From Pyrobaculum neutrophilum V24Sta (GTDB lineage: Archaea; Thermoproteota; Thermoprotei; Thermoproteales; Thermoproteaceae), in contig NC_010525.1 in assembly GCF_000019805.1 (NCBI RefSeq), forward strand, positions 558,001 through 622,000: a stretch of 64,000 bases of DNA. Reading direction: 5' to 3'. This document shows positions 1 to 6,692 of the stretch, piece by piece. The notes beneath the pieces were generated by a model that saw only the letters and a list, made by a program, of their open reading frames with translations, had not been told where the DNA came from and searched no databases. A program made the position numbers and the translations under genes. How positions within the stretch are numbered: position 1 is the first letter of the stretch; every line of letters starts with the position of its first letter.

Positions 1-1
1 C

Positions 2-520
2 CAGTCCGTCGACATCCCGGTATATGCCCAAGGCGCCGATGTCGAGACGCCGGGGGCGCACACGGCGCATGTGGCCGTGGACAACGTTAAAGAGGCTGGG
101 GCGGCGGGCCTCATCTTGAACCACAGCGAGGCCCCCCTCGCCCTCAGCCAGCTGTCTAGGCTAGCGGCTAGGGCAAAAGCCGTGGGTCTAGACCTGGTGA
201 TATGTGCCCCGGACCCCGACACGTCCCTCGCCGCGGCCGCCCTAAAGCCGCACGCCGTCGCCGTAGAGCCCCCCGAGCTCATAGGCACGGGGAGGGCGGT
301 CTCTAGGTACAAGCCCGAGGCCGTGGTGCAGACCGTGGAAAAGGTGTCGAGGCACTTCCCAGATGTGGCTGTTATAACGGGCGCCGGCATAGAGTCCGGC
401 GAGGACGTTGCCGCGGCCCTCAAGCTAGGCACCAGAGGCGTACTGCTCGCCAGCGCCGCCGTCAAGGCCAAGGACCACTACCAGAAGATCCTCGAGCTGG
501 CGAAGCCTCTGGCCGATTAA
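2..520 (+). CDS. tpiA: Triosephosphate isomerase, 5'-truncated by the window edge
   Basis: Interconverts dihydroxyacetone phosphate and glyceraldehyde 3-phosphate in glycolysis and gluconeogenesis. The reading frame is open from base 2, so only the C-terminal 172 residues are present; archaeal enzymes are about 225 residues. Visible hallmarks are [18 protein letters not shown] near the left edge, the catalytic-glutamate and flexible-loop motif EPPELIGTG, and the C-terminal phosphate-binding stretch [12 protein letters not shown]. The GTG at 71 is internal and not the start. It ends convergently with the gene at 594. Confidence 0.95.
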   Translation, partial: QSVDIPVYAQGADVETPGAHTAHVAVDNVKEAGAAGLILNHSEAPLALSQLSRLAARAKAVGLDLVICAPDPDTSLAAAALKPHAVAVEPPELIGTGRAVSRYKPEAVVQTVEKVSRHFPDVAVITGAGIESGEDVAAALKLGTRGVLLASAAVKAKDHYQKILELAKPLAD

Positions 521-523
521 ATC

Positions 524-574
524 GCGGCGGAGCCGCCTGCGGTGTCCGCCGCTCATATGCCCCCGATACGGGGG
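524..574. repeat. Two tandem hairpins between convergent genes
   Basis: Just after the tpiA stop lie two perfect inverted repeats. GCGGCGGA (524-531) pairs with TCCGCCGC (545-552) across a 13-base loop. CCCCCG (560-565) pairs with CGGGGG (569-574) across ATA. Both fall in the 73-base gap between convergent genes, so they may stabilise mRNA 3' ends or separate the two transcripts. That role is inferred, and no long T-run follows. Confidence 0.6.
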
Positions 575-593
575 ATTTACAATACACCCAGAT

Positions 594-1244
594 TTAAGAC
601 TTTTCACACCCCGAGACCCCGTAGAAACGCCCCACGAACTCCTCAAGCGCCCTCTTGAGCTCCCCCAGCAGTGGGAGGAGCTCGGGCGCCGCCTGGGCAA
701 GGAGGAAGGCCCCCGCCAGCGTCCTAATCCCGGCGGAGGCAACCCTGACGCCCCCCCACTCCACAACCACACTTCCGACGGCCATGACCCTGGCCTTGTT
801 TTCGGCGTGCACAACCGCGTCTGGAAAAGGAAATGCGACGTAGCTAAGCGTGAGGGAGTGGCCGGAGTACGGCATATACACCCGCCTTAGGAACCTCCTG
901 ACGGAGAAGGGGCCTACCCCGTCTATAGCCCTGCCCCATCTGGCCCCAGCGACGTCTACGAACTCCACGTGGCTCCTAAGCCAGCTAAACAGATCCCTCC
1001 CGCCCCTCGCGTATTCAACCCCCAGCGCTCTGCCTACCTCGGAGCCGAGCCAGTCATACAGCTCAAGATAAGGCTTGAGCAGGTCTGAGACCTCTTCCGG
1101 GGCCACAGCCCTCTCGTCGTACCCCTCCCTCGTCTTGCCCACAGCCACCACCCGTCCTTCCCTAGCGATGAAGGTGACCTCCTGGAAGTCTCTCCACGGC
1201 CCGCAGAGGGGGACTATAAGCTCCACTGGCTTACAGAGAAACAT
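594..1244 (-). CDS. Conserved hypothetical protein, 216 aa
   Basis: I do not recognise the family. The open frame runs further upstream, but those codons lie antisense to the S6e gene, so the ATG at 1244 is taken as start (protein begins MFLCKPVELIVPL). The predicted protein is soluble with mixed alpha/beta character, has a region rich in Trp, Arg and aromatic residues in its middle, and ends in a helical, Leu-rich segment. It is divergent from S6e with only 28 bases between start codons and convergent with tpiA. Its start codon overlaps the TATA box of S6e. Confidence 0.75.
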   Translation of the reverse strand: MFLCKPVELIVPLCGPWRDFQEVTFIAREGRVVAVGKTREGYDERAVAPEEVSDLLKPYLELYDWLGSEVGRALGVEYARGGRDLFSWLRSHVEFVDVAGARWGRAIDGVGPFSVRRFLRRVYMPYSGHSLTLSYVAFPFPDAVVHAENKARVMAVGSVVVEWGGVRVASAGIRTLAGAFLLAQAAPELLPLLGELKRALEEFVGRFYGVSGCEKS

Positions 1245-1252
1245 TTTTAAAA
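1244..1252 (+). promoter_or_regulatory. TATA box of S6e
   Basis: The AT-only run TTTTTAAAA is centred about 25 bases before the S6e ATG, as expected for a leaderless crenarchaeal transcript. It also contains the first base of the divergent gene's start codon, so the two cannot be mutated independently. Confidence 0.6.
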
Positions 1253-1272
1253 CCGTTTCTCCACAGCGCCTC

Positions 1273-1719
1273 ATGCCTACTTTTAAGCTGGTGCTCTCTG
1301 ACCCCATGTCCGGCAAGGCGAGGCAGTTCGAGGTAAAGGACCCGCTCGCGCAACGCTTCATCGGCTTAAAAATAGGCGATGAGCTTGACGGCCAGGTGCT
1401 GAAGGAGCTCATAGAGCTCCCAAAAGGCGCGAAGGTCAAGATAACCGGGGGTAGCGGCATCGAGGGGGCCCCCATGCACCCCGGCATCCCGGGCCCAGTG
1501 AAGAGGTACGTCCTAGCCGACTCCAGACCCGGCTACCACCCGCCTAAGAGGGGCATGAAAAAGAAGAAGCTCATGAGGGGAAACACGATATCTGACACGA
1601 TAGTTCAGATAAACGCGGTGGTGGTTTACCCGGAGGGCTACGCCGGCCCTCCCGCCATCCCGCTTGGGGCAAAGGAGCTACAGAAGGAAAAGAAAACCGA
1701 GGAGGCCCCAGCCCAGTAG
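1273..1719 (+). CDS. rps6e: Small subunit ribosomal protein eS6
   Basis: Archaeal/eukaryal-type protein of the 30S subunit, 148 residues. It starts MPTFKLVLSDPMSGKARQF and continues with the family signature around GTRIGDELDG-like IGLKIGDELDGQ, then GGSGIEGAPMHPGIPGPVKRY and a basic RRGMKKKKLMRGNT-like patch. The C-terminal 25 residues are a charged Lys/Glu tail. The upstream frame is open to 1075, but the ATG at 1273 sits one promoter spacing (about 25 bases) from a TATA box and matches the family N-terminus. It ends convergently with the Lrp-type domain gene, two bases away. Confidence 0.95.
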   Translation: MPTFKLVLSDPMSGKARQFEVKDPLAQRFIGLKIGDELDGQVLKELIELPKGAKVKITGGSGIEGAPMHPGIPGPVKRYVLADSRPGYHPPKRGMKKKKLMRGNTISDTIVQINAVVVYPEGYAGPPAIPLGAKELQKEKKTEEAPAQ

Positions 1720-1721
1720 CA

Positions 1722-1964
1722 CTACTTTACTATAGACTTCGCTATTATTAACGTGGTTGTGCTCTTTATCTTAGACATCTTCCTAATCTTTTCGGTAATC
1801 AACTTCCTCAGGTTCTCGGCGGTGTCCGTAGAAATCCTCACCACCAGGTCGTAGGGCCCGTAGACTATCATCGCCTCCTTAACCTCTGGGATTTTAACCA
1901 ACGCCTCCATCACCTCGTCCTCCGCCCCAATTTCGGTGTTGACGAACACAAACGCCTCAACCAT
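1722..1964 (-). CDS. Stand-alone Lrp/AsnC ligand-binding (RAM) domain protein
   Basis: 80 residues forming a single RAM domain, the beta-alpha-beta-beta-alpha-beta fold that binds amino acids in Lrp/AsnC regulators, without the N-terminal helix-turn-helix. Visible features are MVEAFVFVNTEIGAED, VYGPYDLVVRI and the final strand STTTLIIAK. Such single-domain proteins form oligomers and may modulate full-length Lrp proteins, one of which is encoded at 38531. The ATG at 1964 is preferred over the longer frame because TTTATAAATATT lies 18-30 bases upstream. Confidence 0.85.
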   Translation of the reverse strand: MVEAFVFVNTEIGAEDEVMEALVKIPEVKEAMIVYGPYDLVVRISTDTAENLRKLITEKIRKMSKIKSTTTLIIAKSIVK

Positions 1965-2028
1965 GTGAAAAAATAGCCCCTCCTTTATAAATATTGCCGA
2001 CTGCCGTAGCTGAGGAGTCATAATGAGG

Positions 2029-2147
2029 TGGTGCCCCGGCCGGGATTTGAACCCGGGTCACGGGCTCGAGAGGCCCGCATCCTTGTCCGGGGTGGAGGCC
2101 ACCCGACCGGGCTAGACTACCGGGTGGGGTAGCCGGCTGGCTACGGC
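2029..2147 (-). tRNA. tRNA-Glu (CUC) with two non-canonical introns
   Basis: The anticodon stem CGGGC/GCCCG encloses loop CTCTCGA, giving anticodon CTC. T-arm CCGGG-TTCAAAT-CCCGG and an encoded CCA (2029-2031) are clear. Read directly, the 5' acceptor strand does not pair. Removing 21 nt (2124-2144) after nucleotide 3 gives GCCCCGG, which pairs perfectly with CCGGGGC. A second 20-nt intron (2085-2104) sits in the D-loop. Both have bulge-helix-bulge geometry: GGGG/CCCC with bulges CCG and ACC for the first, and CCGG/CCGG with bulges TCG and ACA for the second. The mature tRNA is 75 nt plus CCA. Confidence 0.93.
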
Positions 2148-2257
2148 CCCCGGGTCGCCAGGGCGTGCCTACGTAGTGGCTAGTTTATAAGCTTTTCTTG
2201 CTGTATCTTTTGCATCTTGGGCTAAAGATTTTTTAACTCCATGGCAATATCTGTTTT

Positions 2258-2692
2258 ATGGAAGTAGGAGCGTTGGTCCGGAAAAACCCAATAGTTCTCA
2301 AACACGACGGGACTATCCTCGAGGCCGTCCAGCTTATGGCGAAGCACAACGTGGGGGTTGTGCCCATAGTTGACGCAGAGGGGAGGCCGCTCGGCGTGAT
2401 CTCAGAGCGGCACGTGCTTAGGGCGCTTGCCGCCGGGGTGCCTTTGGATAGGCCGGCTCTGGAGGCGGCCAGGAGGGAGCTGGTGACGGTTACGCCCGAC
2501 GCCAACGTCTACGACGCCCTGCTTGAGATGAGGCGGCGCGGCGTCCGCCATGTGTTGGTGGTCGACCGCGACGGTCGGCTGATCGGCGTGCTATCTATCA
2601 GGGACTTCATGAGGGAGGACGTGCTGGCCTACATAGGCTTCCAGGCGTGGCAACCGCCAGACGTGGGAGGCCCAGAGATTATGTCTCTGTAG
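2258..2692 (+). CDS. Two-CBS-domain protein
   Basis: 144 residues made of a tandem CBS pair (Bateman module) with no fused catalytic or DNA-binding domain. Repeat 1 covers about residues 1-60, with GVVPIVDAEGRPLGVISERH; repeat 2 covers about 70-130, with GVRHVLVVDRDGRLIGVLS. CBS pairs bind adenosine nucleotides and regulate partner proteins. The ATG at 2258 follows an AT-rich box (TTTTTTAAC, about 2228-2236) at leaderless spacing. A related two-CBS protein is encoded at 7654-8079. The partner is unknown. Confidence 0.9.
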   Translation: MEVGALVRKNPIVLKHDGTILEAVQLMAKHNVGVVPIVDAEGRPLGVISERHVLRALAAGVPLDRPALEAARRELVTVTPDANVYDALLEMRRRGVRHVLVVDRDGRLIGVLSIRDFMREDVLAYIGFQAWQPPDVGGPEIMSL

Positions 2693-2734
2693 CGCGCCGG
2701 GGTAAAACGTTTTTACCACCTCATCATTACACCT

Positions 2735-2854
2735 ATGGTAGGGGGGAGCGAGTCATGGGAGATCTATCTCCGACGTGATGCGGCACGTGTCGGCGCCTGC
2801 CTGCCAGCCGGCTTGTCTTACATCTGTGAGGGGGCCATATGGAGAGAGTGGTGA
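2735..2854 (+). CDS. Possible 39-aa protein coupled to the downstream MBL gene
   Basis: Open frame beginning MVGGSESWEIYLRRD and ending at TGA 2852-2854, overlapping the start of the metallo-beta-lactamase gene by 16 bases. The ATG lies about 22 bases after the AT-rich element GTTTTTACC (2709-2717), so a leaderless transcript from this promoter would begin at this codon. The downstream ATG at 2839 is preceded by a purine-rich GTGAGGG, consistent with coupling. It contains two cysteines and no recognised domain. It could instead be a structured leader of the MBL mRNA. Confidence 0.5.
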   Translation: MVGGSESWEIYLRRDAARVGACLPAGLSYICEGAIWREW

Positions 2855-3639
2855 GGTTTCTAGGGGGCGAGCCCATAGTGGCCACGTACGTATTTGAGGT
2901 GGGGGGGATGCGGATAGCGGTTGACCCCGGCCCAGCCTCCACCTTAGGCTCTCTCGAGGTGGACGCAGTATTATGCACACACATCCATCTCGACCACTGC
3001 GGGTCGGCGGGGCATCTGGGGAAGCCCGCCTACGTCCACGAAAGGTACGTGAGACATCTCGTGGATCCCGCCAGGCTGTACGAGGCCAGTTTAGCCACGC
3101 TGGGGGTCTACGCGGAGGTGTTCGGCCGCCCTCTGCCGGCGCGTGAGGCGGTGGGGGTACCCGACGGCGCAAGGCTGTTCGATGCCGTTGACGTGTTTCA
3201 CACCCCTGGGCACGCGCCGCACCACGTTATGTACTACTACAGAGATGAGAAGGTGCTTTTCGTGGGAGACGGCGCGGGCGTGTATATACCTGAGCTCGAC
3301 GTCGTCATACCCACCACGCCGCCGCCGTTTAGGCTTCAGCAGTATCTGGAGTCGCTTAGCAGAGTGAGGGGGCTTGACGTAGATCTCCTCTGTTTTCCGC
3401 ATTTCGCGTGCACCAGGAGGGTTGAGATACTTGACGTGCATAGGGAGCAGATCGTGGGTTGGGTCGAGGCGCTGAGGGATCTCGTAGGCGGCTCCGTCGA
3501 CGACGCGGTGAGGGCTGTGGCTAAGGTGGACGAAAACGCGGCTAAGGTACTGCAGACCGGCGGCTTGTATGCCGACTTCTTCTTGAGATACAGCGTCGCT
3601 GGCCTTCTCGACTACCTAAGAAGCGCCTCCTCCTCGTAG
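2839..3639 (+). CDS. Metallo-beta-lactamase-fold hydrolase
   Basis: 266 residues of the MBL superfamily. The zinc motif THIHLDHCG (about residues 47-55) is followed by the third-ligand region FHTPGHAPHH, the bridging aspartate in VLFVGDGAGV, and a late histidine in CFPHFAC. The extended C-terminus after residue 180 resembles the glyoxalase II-like archaeal MBL group with a helical tail. Substrate is not predictable from sequence. It may be translated from the same mRNA as the small frame at 2735, and its 3' end overlaps the convergent amidase gene by 28 bases. Confidence 0.88.
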   Translation: MERVVRFLGGEPIVATYVFEVGGMRIAVDPGPASTLGSLEVDAVLCTHIHLDHCGSAGHLGKPAYVHERYVRHLVDPARLYEASLATLGVYAEVFGRPLPAREAVGVPDGARLFDAVDVFHTPGHAPHHVMYYYRDEKVLFVGDGAGVYIPELDVVIPTTPPPFRLQQYLESLSRVRGLDVDLLCFPHFACTRRVEILDVHREQIVGWVEALRDLVGGSVDDAVRAVAKVDENAAKVLQTGGLYADFFLRYSVAGLLDYLRSASSS

Positions 3640-4823
3640 GCCGACGCGATGGAGAGGAGCACCTCCTCGTCCGCCGCAGCGATCTGGAGACCTACCGGCA
3701 GTCCAGAGACGGGAGCGGGGACGGAAATGGCTGGGTGACCCGTTAAGTTGAAGAGCTCTGTGTATGCCAGTAGCTTGGGTCTAACGGCCACGTTTTCCAC
3801 CTCCTCTATACGGGGGGCCTCGGTGGCGGTAGTCGGCGTTACGACCACGTCGTATTTCTTAAACAGCGAGTTGAAGTAGGCGGTGGCCTCCTCTTTGACG
3901 CGGCGGGCTACGATGTAGGCAACTGCGGGGAGGGCGGCGCCGGCGCTCAACAACGTCGCTACGTCGCGGCCCATCTGGCTTCCCATGCTTCTGAGATATC
4001 CGTAGTAATTCGCCGCGGCCTCTGAGAGCAAGAGGGCGGCTCTGGCGGCTGAATACCTCGCCGCGTTTAAAAATTCCTCGTCTCTCTCGCCCCCTATCGA
4101 CTCCAGCGCGGCCACCGCCCTCCAGAAGGCCTTCTCGACGTAGCGCGTCGGCTCCGAGATCCCCAGCAACACGGCGAATCTGAACCTCTTGGGTCTCTGT
4201 AGCCCGCGGGGCGCCCACCCCACCGCCGATAGAACGTCCACAAGCTCCTTGACGGTTCTGGCGAGGAAGCCGACGTGGTCTAGGCTCTGGGCTAGCGGGA
4301 GGACGCCCTCGGTTGGGATCTTCCCATACGGCGGCTTGTAGCCAACCACGCCGCAGAGCGCGGCGGGGATCCTCACGGAGCCCCCCGTGTCAGTCCCTAT
4401 CCCGAGGTCCGCAGCGCCTACGGCCACCGCGCCGGCGCTCCCCCCGCTTGAGCCCCCGGTTATGCGGCCAGGGTCGTGGGGGTTCTTGGCCGGTCCAAAG
4501 TGTGGATTTACGTTTGTGGCGCCTAGGGCAAGCTCGTGCATGTTTGTCTTTCCCACCACCACAGCCCCCTCGGAGAGAAGCGTTTTCACCACGGGGGCTG
4601 TTCTATCCGACATCTTCTTCATGTAGGGGGCGCCGTTTGTCGTAGGCATCCCGGCCACCTCTATGTTGTCCTTCACGGCGAGGGCGACTCCGCACAGTGC
4701 GCCGCAACGCCCGGACCTCCGTAGCAACTCCAGCTCGTCTACAGCCCTCTCGTTGATGTACAGGTAGTGGTTCAGATCGGCGCGTCTCTTGGCCTCCTCC
4801 AACGCCTTCTCCACCCCCCTCAT
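3612..4823 (-). CDS. Amidase-signature family protein (GatA-like)
   Basis: 403 residues. The Ser-cisSer-Lys apparatus is visible: Lys51 in AVKDNIEVAG, the GGSSGGSAGA loop at about 123-131, and the nucleophile Ser149 in GTDTGGSVRIPA. It is shorter than typical GatA (about 470 residues) and lacks an obvious GatB or GatC partner beside it, so it could be a GatA paralogue or a free amidase acting on small amides. It is the last gene of an operon: its ATG overlaps the stop of a 35-codon frame that itself overlaps the translin gene. Confidence 0.85.
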   Translation of the reverse strand: MRGVEKALEEAKRRADLNHYLYINERAVDELELLRRSGRCGALCGVALAVKDNIEVAGMPTTNGAPYMKKMSDRTAPVVKTLLSEGAVVVGKTNMHELALGATNVNPHFGPAKNPHDPGRITGGSSGGSAGAVAVGAADLGIGTDTGGSVRIPAALCGVVGYKPPYGKIPTEGVLPLAQSLDHVGFLARTVKELVDVLSAVGWAPRGLQRPKRFRFAVLLGISEPTRYVEKAFWRAVAALESIGGERDEEFLNAARYSAARAALLLSEAAANYYGYLRSMGSQMGRDVATLLSAGAALPAVAYIVARRVKEEATAYFNSLFKKYDVVVTPTTATEAPRIEEVENVAVRPKLLAYTELFNLTGHPAISVPAPVSGLPVGLQIAAADEEVLLSIASAYEEEALLR

Positions 4824-4927
4824 GTCAGCCCGAGCTCCCTCAGTATCCGCTCCACCTGCCTCCTCACCTCTTCGCTGTCTGGAGCATGTATTTTGAGCGT
4901 CCTCAGTATGGCTTCTACGTACTCCAT
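4820..4927 (-). CDS. Possible 35-aa protein between translin and amidase
   Basis: The frame begins MEYVEAILRTLKIHAPDSEE, is helical and charged, and ends RELGLT. Its ATG shares one base with the translin stop (TGATG) and its stop overlaps the amidase ATG (ATGA), so all of the gap between the two larger genes is coding. Perfect stop-start coupling on both sides argues for translation. A reduced GatC-like helical partner for the amidase is a speculative possibility; GatC is usually about 95 residues. Confidence 0.55.
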   Translation of the reverse strand: MEYVEAILRTLKIHAPDSEEVRRQVERILRELGLT

Positions 4928-5499
4928 CACTCGGGGCTCTGCCGGCAGGTTGTTGCGTAGAAGAGCTTTTCAGAGATCCAGTTGGCTTGCGAACCCACGT
5001 AGTCTACCTTCTTCCTGAGCTCGTAGTCCCTCGGCTCGAGCGCTAGTAGGTCTAGGTAGAGGCTCTCCACAGCATCTTTGAGGCGCCTAGCCGCCTCCAC
5101 GTTTTTCTTAAGCAGCTCCTCGGTGGCGCTTCTCCCAAGCTCTCCCGCAATGTCGGCTATCCCCATGAGGTAGGTGTAGACGTCTACCCCCAGCTCCTCC
5201 TTCGTCGGGAGTCTGCCCTCCTTTATATATAAATACAGCGCGGTCGCCTCGACGTACTCCTGCAGCCCCGTGGTCGCGTTTCCGTAGAACATTGGCCACT
5301 CCTGGATCAGCCTCTTCAGCTTCGCCACAACCTCCTCCATTTCCCTAAGCGCTTTCTCAGCCGAGGAGAAGTCCTTCCTTATCGTGGAGTATACAACGGC
5401 TTTAGATAGGCGGGCCACCTTGATGGAGGTCTGGATCACCTCGTCCTTCGCCTGCTCATACCTCCTAAGCTCCCCGTGTAGCTCCTCTGCCTTAATCAC
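4927..5499 (-). CDS. Translin-family RNA-binding protein
   Basis: All-helical protein of 190 residues matching the archaeal translin family (COG2178). The diagnostic segment is YLMGIADIAGELGR in the middle and RKKVDYVGSQANWISEKLFY near the C-terminus. Eukaryotic translin binds single-stranded RNA/DNA and, with TRAX, processes small RNAs and tRNA fragments; archaeal translin relatives form octameric shells, and some have RNase activity. A frame start exists at 5511 (GTG), but GTTTAAATAAT at about 5516-5526 fits a leaderless start at GTG 5499. First gene of the translin/35-aa/amidase operon. Confidence 0.85.
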   Translation of the reverse strand: MIKAEELHGELRRYEQAKDEVIQTSIKVARLSKAVVYSTIRKDFSSAEKALREMEEVVAKLKRLIQEWPMFYGNATTGLQEYVEATALYLYIKEGRLPTKEELGVDVYTYLMGIADIAGELGRSATEELLKKNVEAARRLKDAVESLYLDLLALEPRDYELRKKVDYVGSQANWISEKLFYATTCRQSPE

Positions 5500-5526
5500 A
5501 CCGGATCTCACGCCGCATTATTTAAA

Positions 5527-6390
5527 CTATTCTAAGAGAGCTAAGGCTAGGAGCGGCGAGAGCAGAAGCATCGGTATCGGCAACGCCGGTCCGTACCCCC
5601 ACCTCTTTACGAAAACCGCCACGGTGAGCCTCAGCCCCAGGTAGATAAGCGCGGCGCCGACCCCCACGGAGAGAAGCGCGGCGAGCCGACTCTGGTGTAT
5701 AATCCGCGCGGCGATGAAGGTGAGCGCCGCCGCATATACGACGAAGTCCCCCGTGCCCAACGACAGCGACTTCATCCTCACCACGAAGCCGAAGAGGGGC
5801 GAGTCGGCTGATGCGCCGCCTCCTTTTGAGCCGGGAGTAGCGGCCTCTCTAGACCTCTTGATGAGTTTGCCCAGCAGGCCCCTGCTGACCATGAAGTAGT
5901 CGTATATGGGCAGAGCCGCCAACAGAGCCGCCACGGTTGCCTCTGGCAGTAGCCAGGCGAACATCGCGCCGGCGAGAGAGCTGAGGAACCCCAGAACTAC
6001 ATCGCCTCTCCTCTTCTTGACCATGTACAAAACCGCAACGCCGAAGGGGAAGGACAGCCAGAGGAGCAGGAGAGCCGCCGTGTCGCCTATGAGGCCGCTC
6101 CAGTAGTACAACACGGCGTAGAACTGGACAACTCCAACGGATAGGAGGAACCACGTGAGAGATACGAAGAGGCTCATGAGCCTTCTCCTGGAGAAGATGA
6201 CGTATATCAACACGGTGGCTCCCACGAGGAGGCCGAAGAAGACGGCTAGGTTGTACACCGTGGCCGCGGCGTCCTCCGCTCTCACATAGGGCGTCGAGGC
6301 CACGGGCGGAGGCCCCGCCTCTCCGGCTAGGAGAAGCGGCGCTACGGCCAAGAGTGTTGCCGCAACCACAACCGCCACCGCCACCAGCAC
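5527..6390 (-). CDS. Presenilin/signal-peptide-peptidase-type intramembrane aspartyl protease
   Basis: 287-residue protein with about nine predicted membrane helices. The three family motifs are present in order: LPIYDYF (catalytic Asp, helix 6, about residue 164), SLGTGDFV (GxGD catalytic Asp, helix 7, about 215) and PALP (helix 9, about 268). A Ser/Gly/Pro-rich hydrophilic loop separates the two aspartates. Family members cut membrane helices such as signal-peptide remnants. The frame opens at GTG 6405, but TATATAAG at 6411-6418 favours the GTG at 6390. Transcribed divergently from the 47-aa gene at 6466. Confidence 0.85.
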   Translation of the reverse strand: MLVAVAVVVAATLLAVAPLLLAGEAGPPPVASTPYVRAEDAAATVYNLAVFFGLLVGATVLIYVIFSRRRLMSLFVSLTWFLLSVGVVQFYAVLYYWSGLIGDTAALLLLWLSFPFGVAVLYMVKKRRGDVVLGFLSSLAGAMFAWLLPEATVAALLAALPIYDYFMVSRGLLGKLIKRSREAATPGSKGGGASADSPLFGFVVRMKSLSLGTGDFVVYAAALTFIAARIIHQSRLAALLSVGVGAALIYLGLRLTVAVFVKRWGYGPALPIPMLLLSPLLALALLE

Positions 6391-6465
6391 CTGCCTCTGC
6401 TCCACTGATGTATATAAGCATGACGGCGCTACGTAAAAGTTTTTAAACGGGACTCTCGGCGTGGC

Positions 6466-6609
6466 ATGCGGACGGTGGAGAAGCTCGGACCCCTCTCAAA
6501 ACTCCTGATAGAGATCGGCGTCGACCCCAGGCTACCGATACAGCTACTTGTAGCCAGGCTGTACACGGTGGCGCCTAAGCTGGTCTCCAGACTCGCCGAC
6601 GCCTCGTAA
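6466..6609 (+). CDS. Small hypothetical protein, 47 aa
   Basis: Begins MRTVEKLGPLSKLLIEIG and ends VSRLADAS. The composition is helical and amphipathic, with leucines and arginines spaced for a short helical hairpin. GTTTTTAAACG (about 6439-6449) lies one promoter spacing before the ATG, so this would be a leaderless monocistronic mRNA. No family is recognised. It lies between the divergent presenilin-type gene and a C/D box RNA gene, with no competing frame on the other strand. Confidence 0.6.
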   Translation: MRTVEKLGPLSKLLIEIGVDPRLPIQLLVARLYTVAPKLVSRLADAS

Positions 6610-6635
6610 AGATTTAAACTAAACAGGCAACCACA

Positions 6636-6692
6636 GGCGGTGATGAGGAACCTGGGTCTGCGGAGTTTGAAGAGGACATAGGCCGCTGAGGC
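6636..6692 (+). ncRNA. C/D box guide RNA
   Basis: C box TGATGA (6641-6646), 11-nt guide, D'-like CTGC (6658-6661), C' TGAAGA (6668-6673), 12-nt guide GGACATAGGCCG, D box CTGA (6686-6689). A TATA-like GATTTAAACT at 6611-6620 is one promoter spacing upstream. Such RNAs direct 2'-O-methylation, at the base paired five positions before D or D', of rRNA or tRNA, with L7Ae, Nop5 and fibrillarin. Targets were not determined. The RNA abuts the stop of the convergent reductase gene. Confidence 0.8.
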
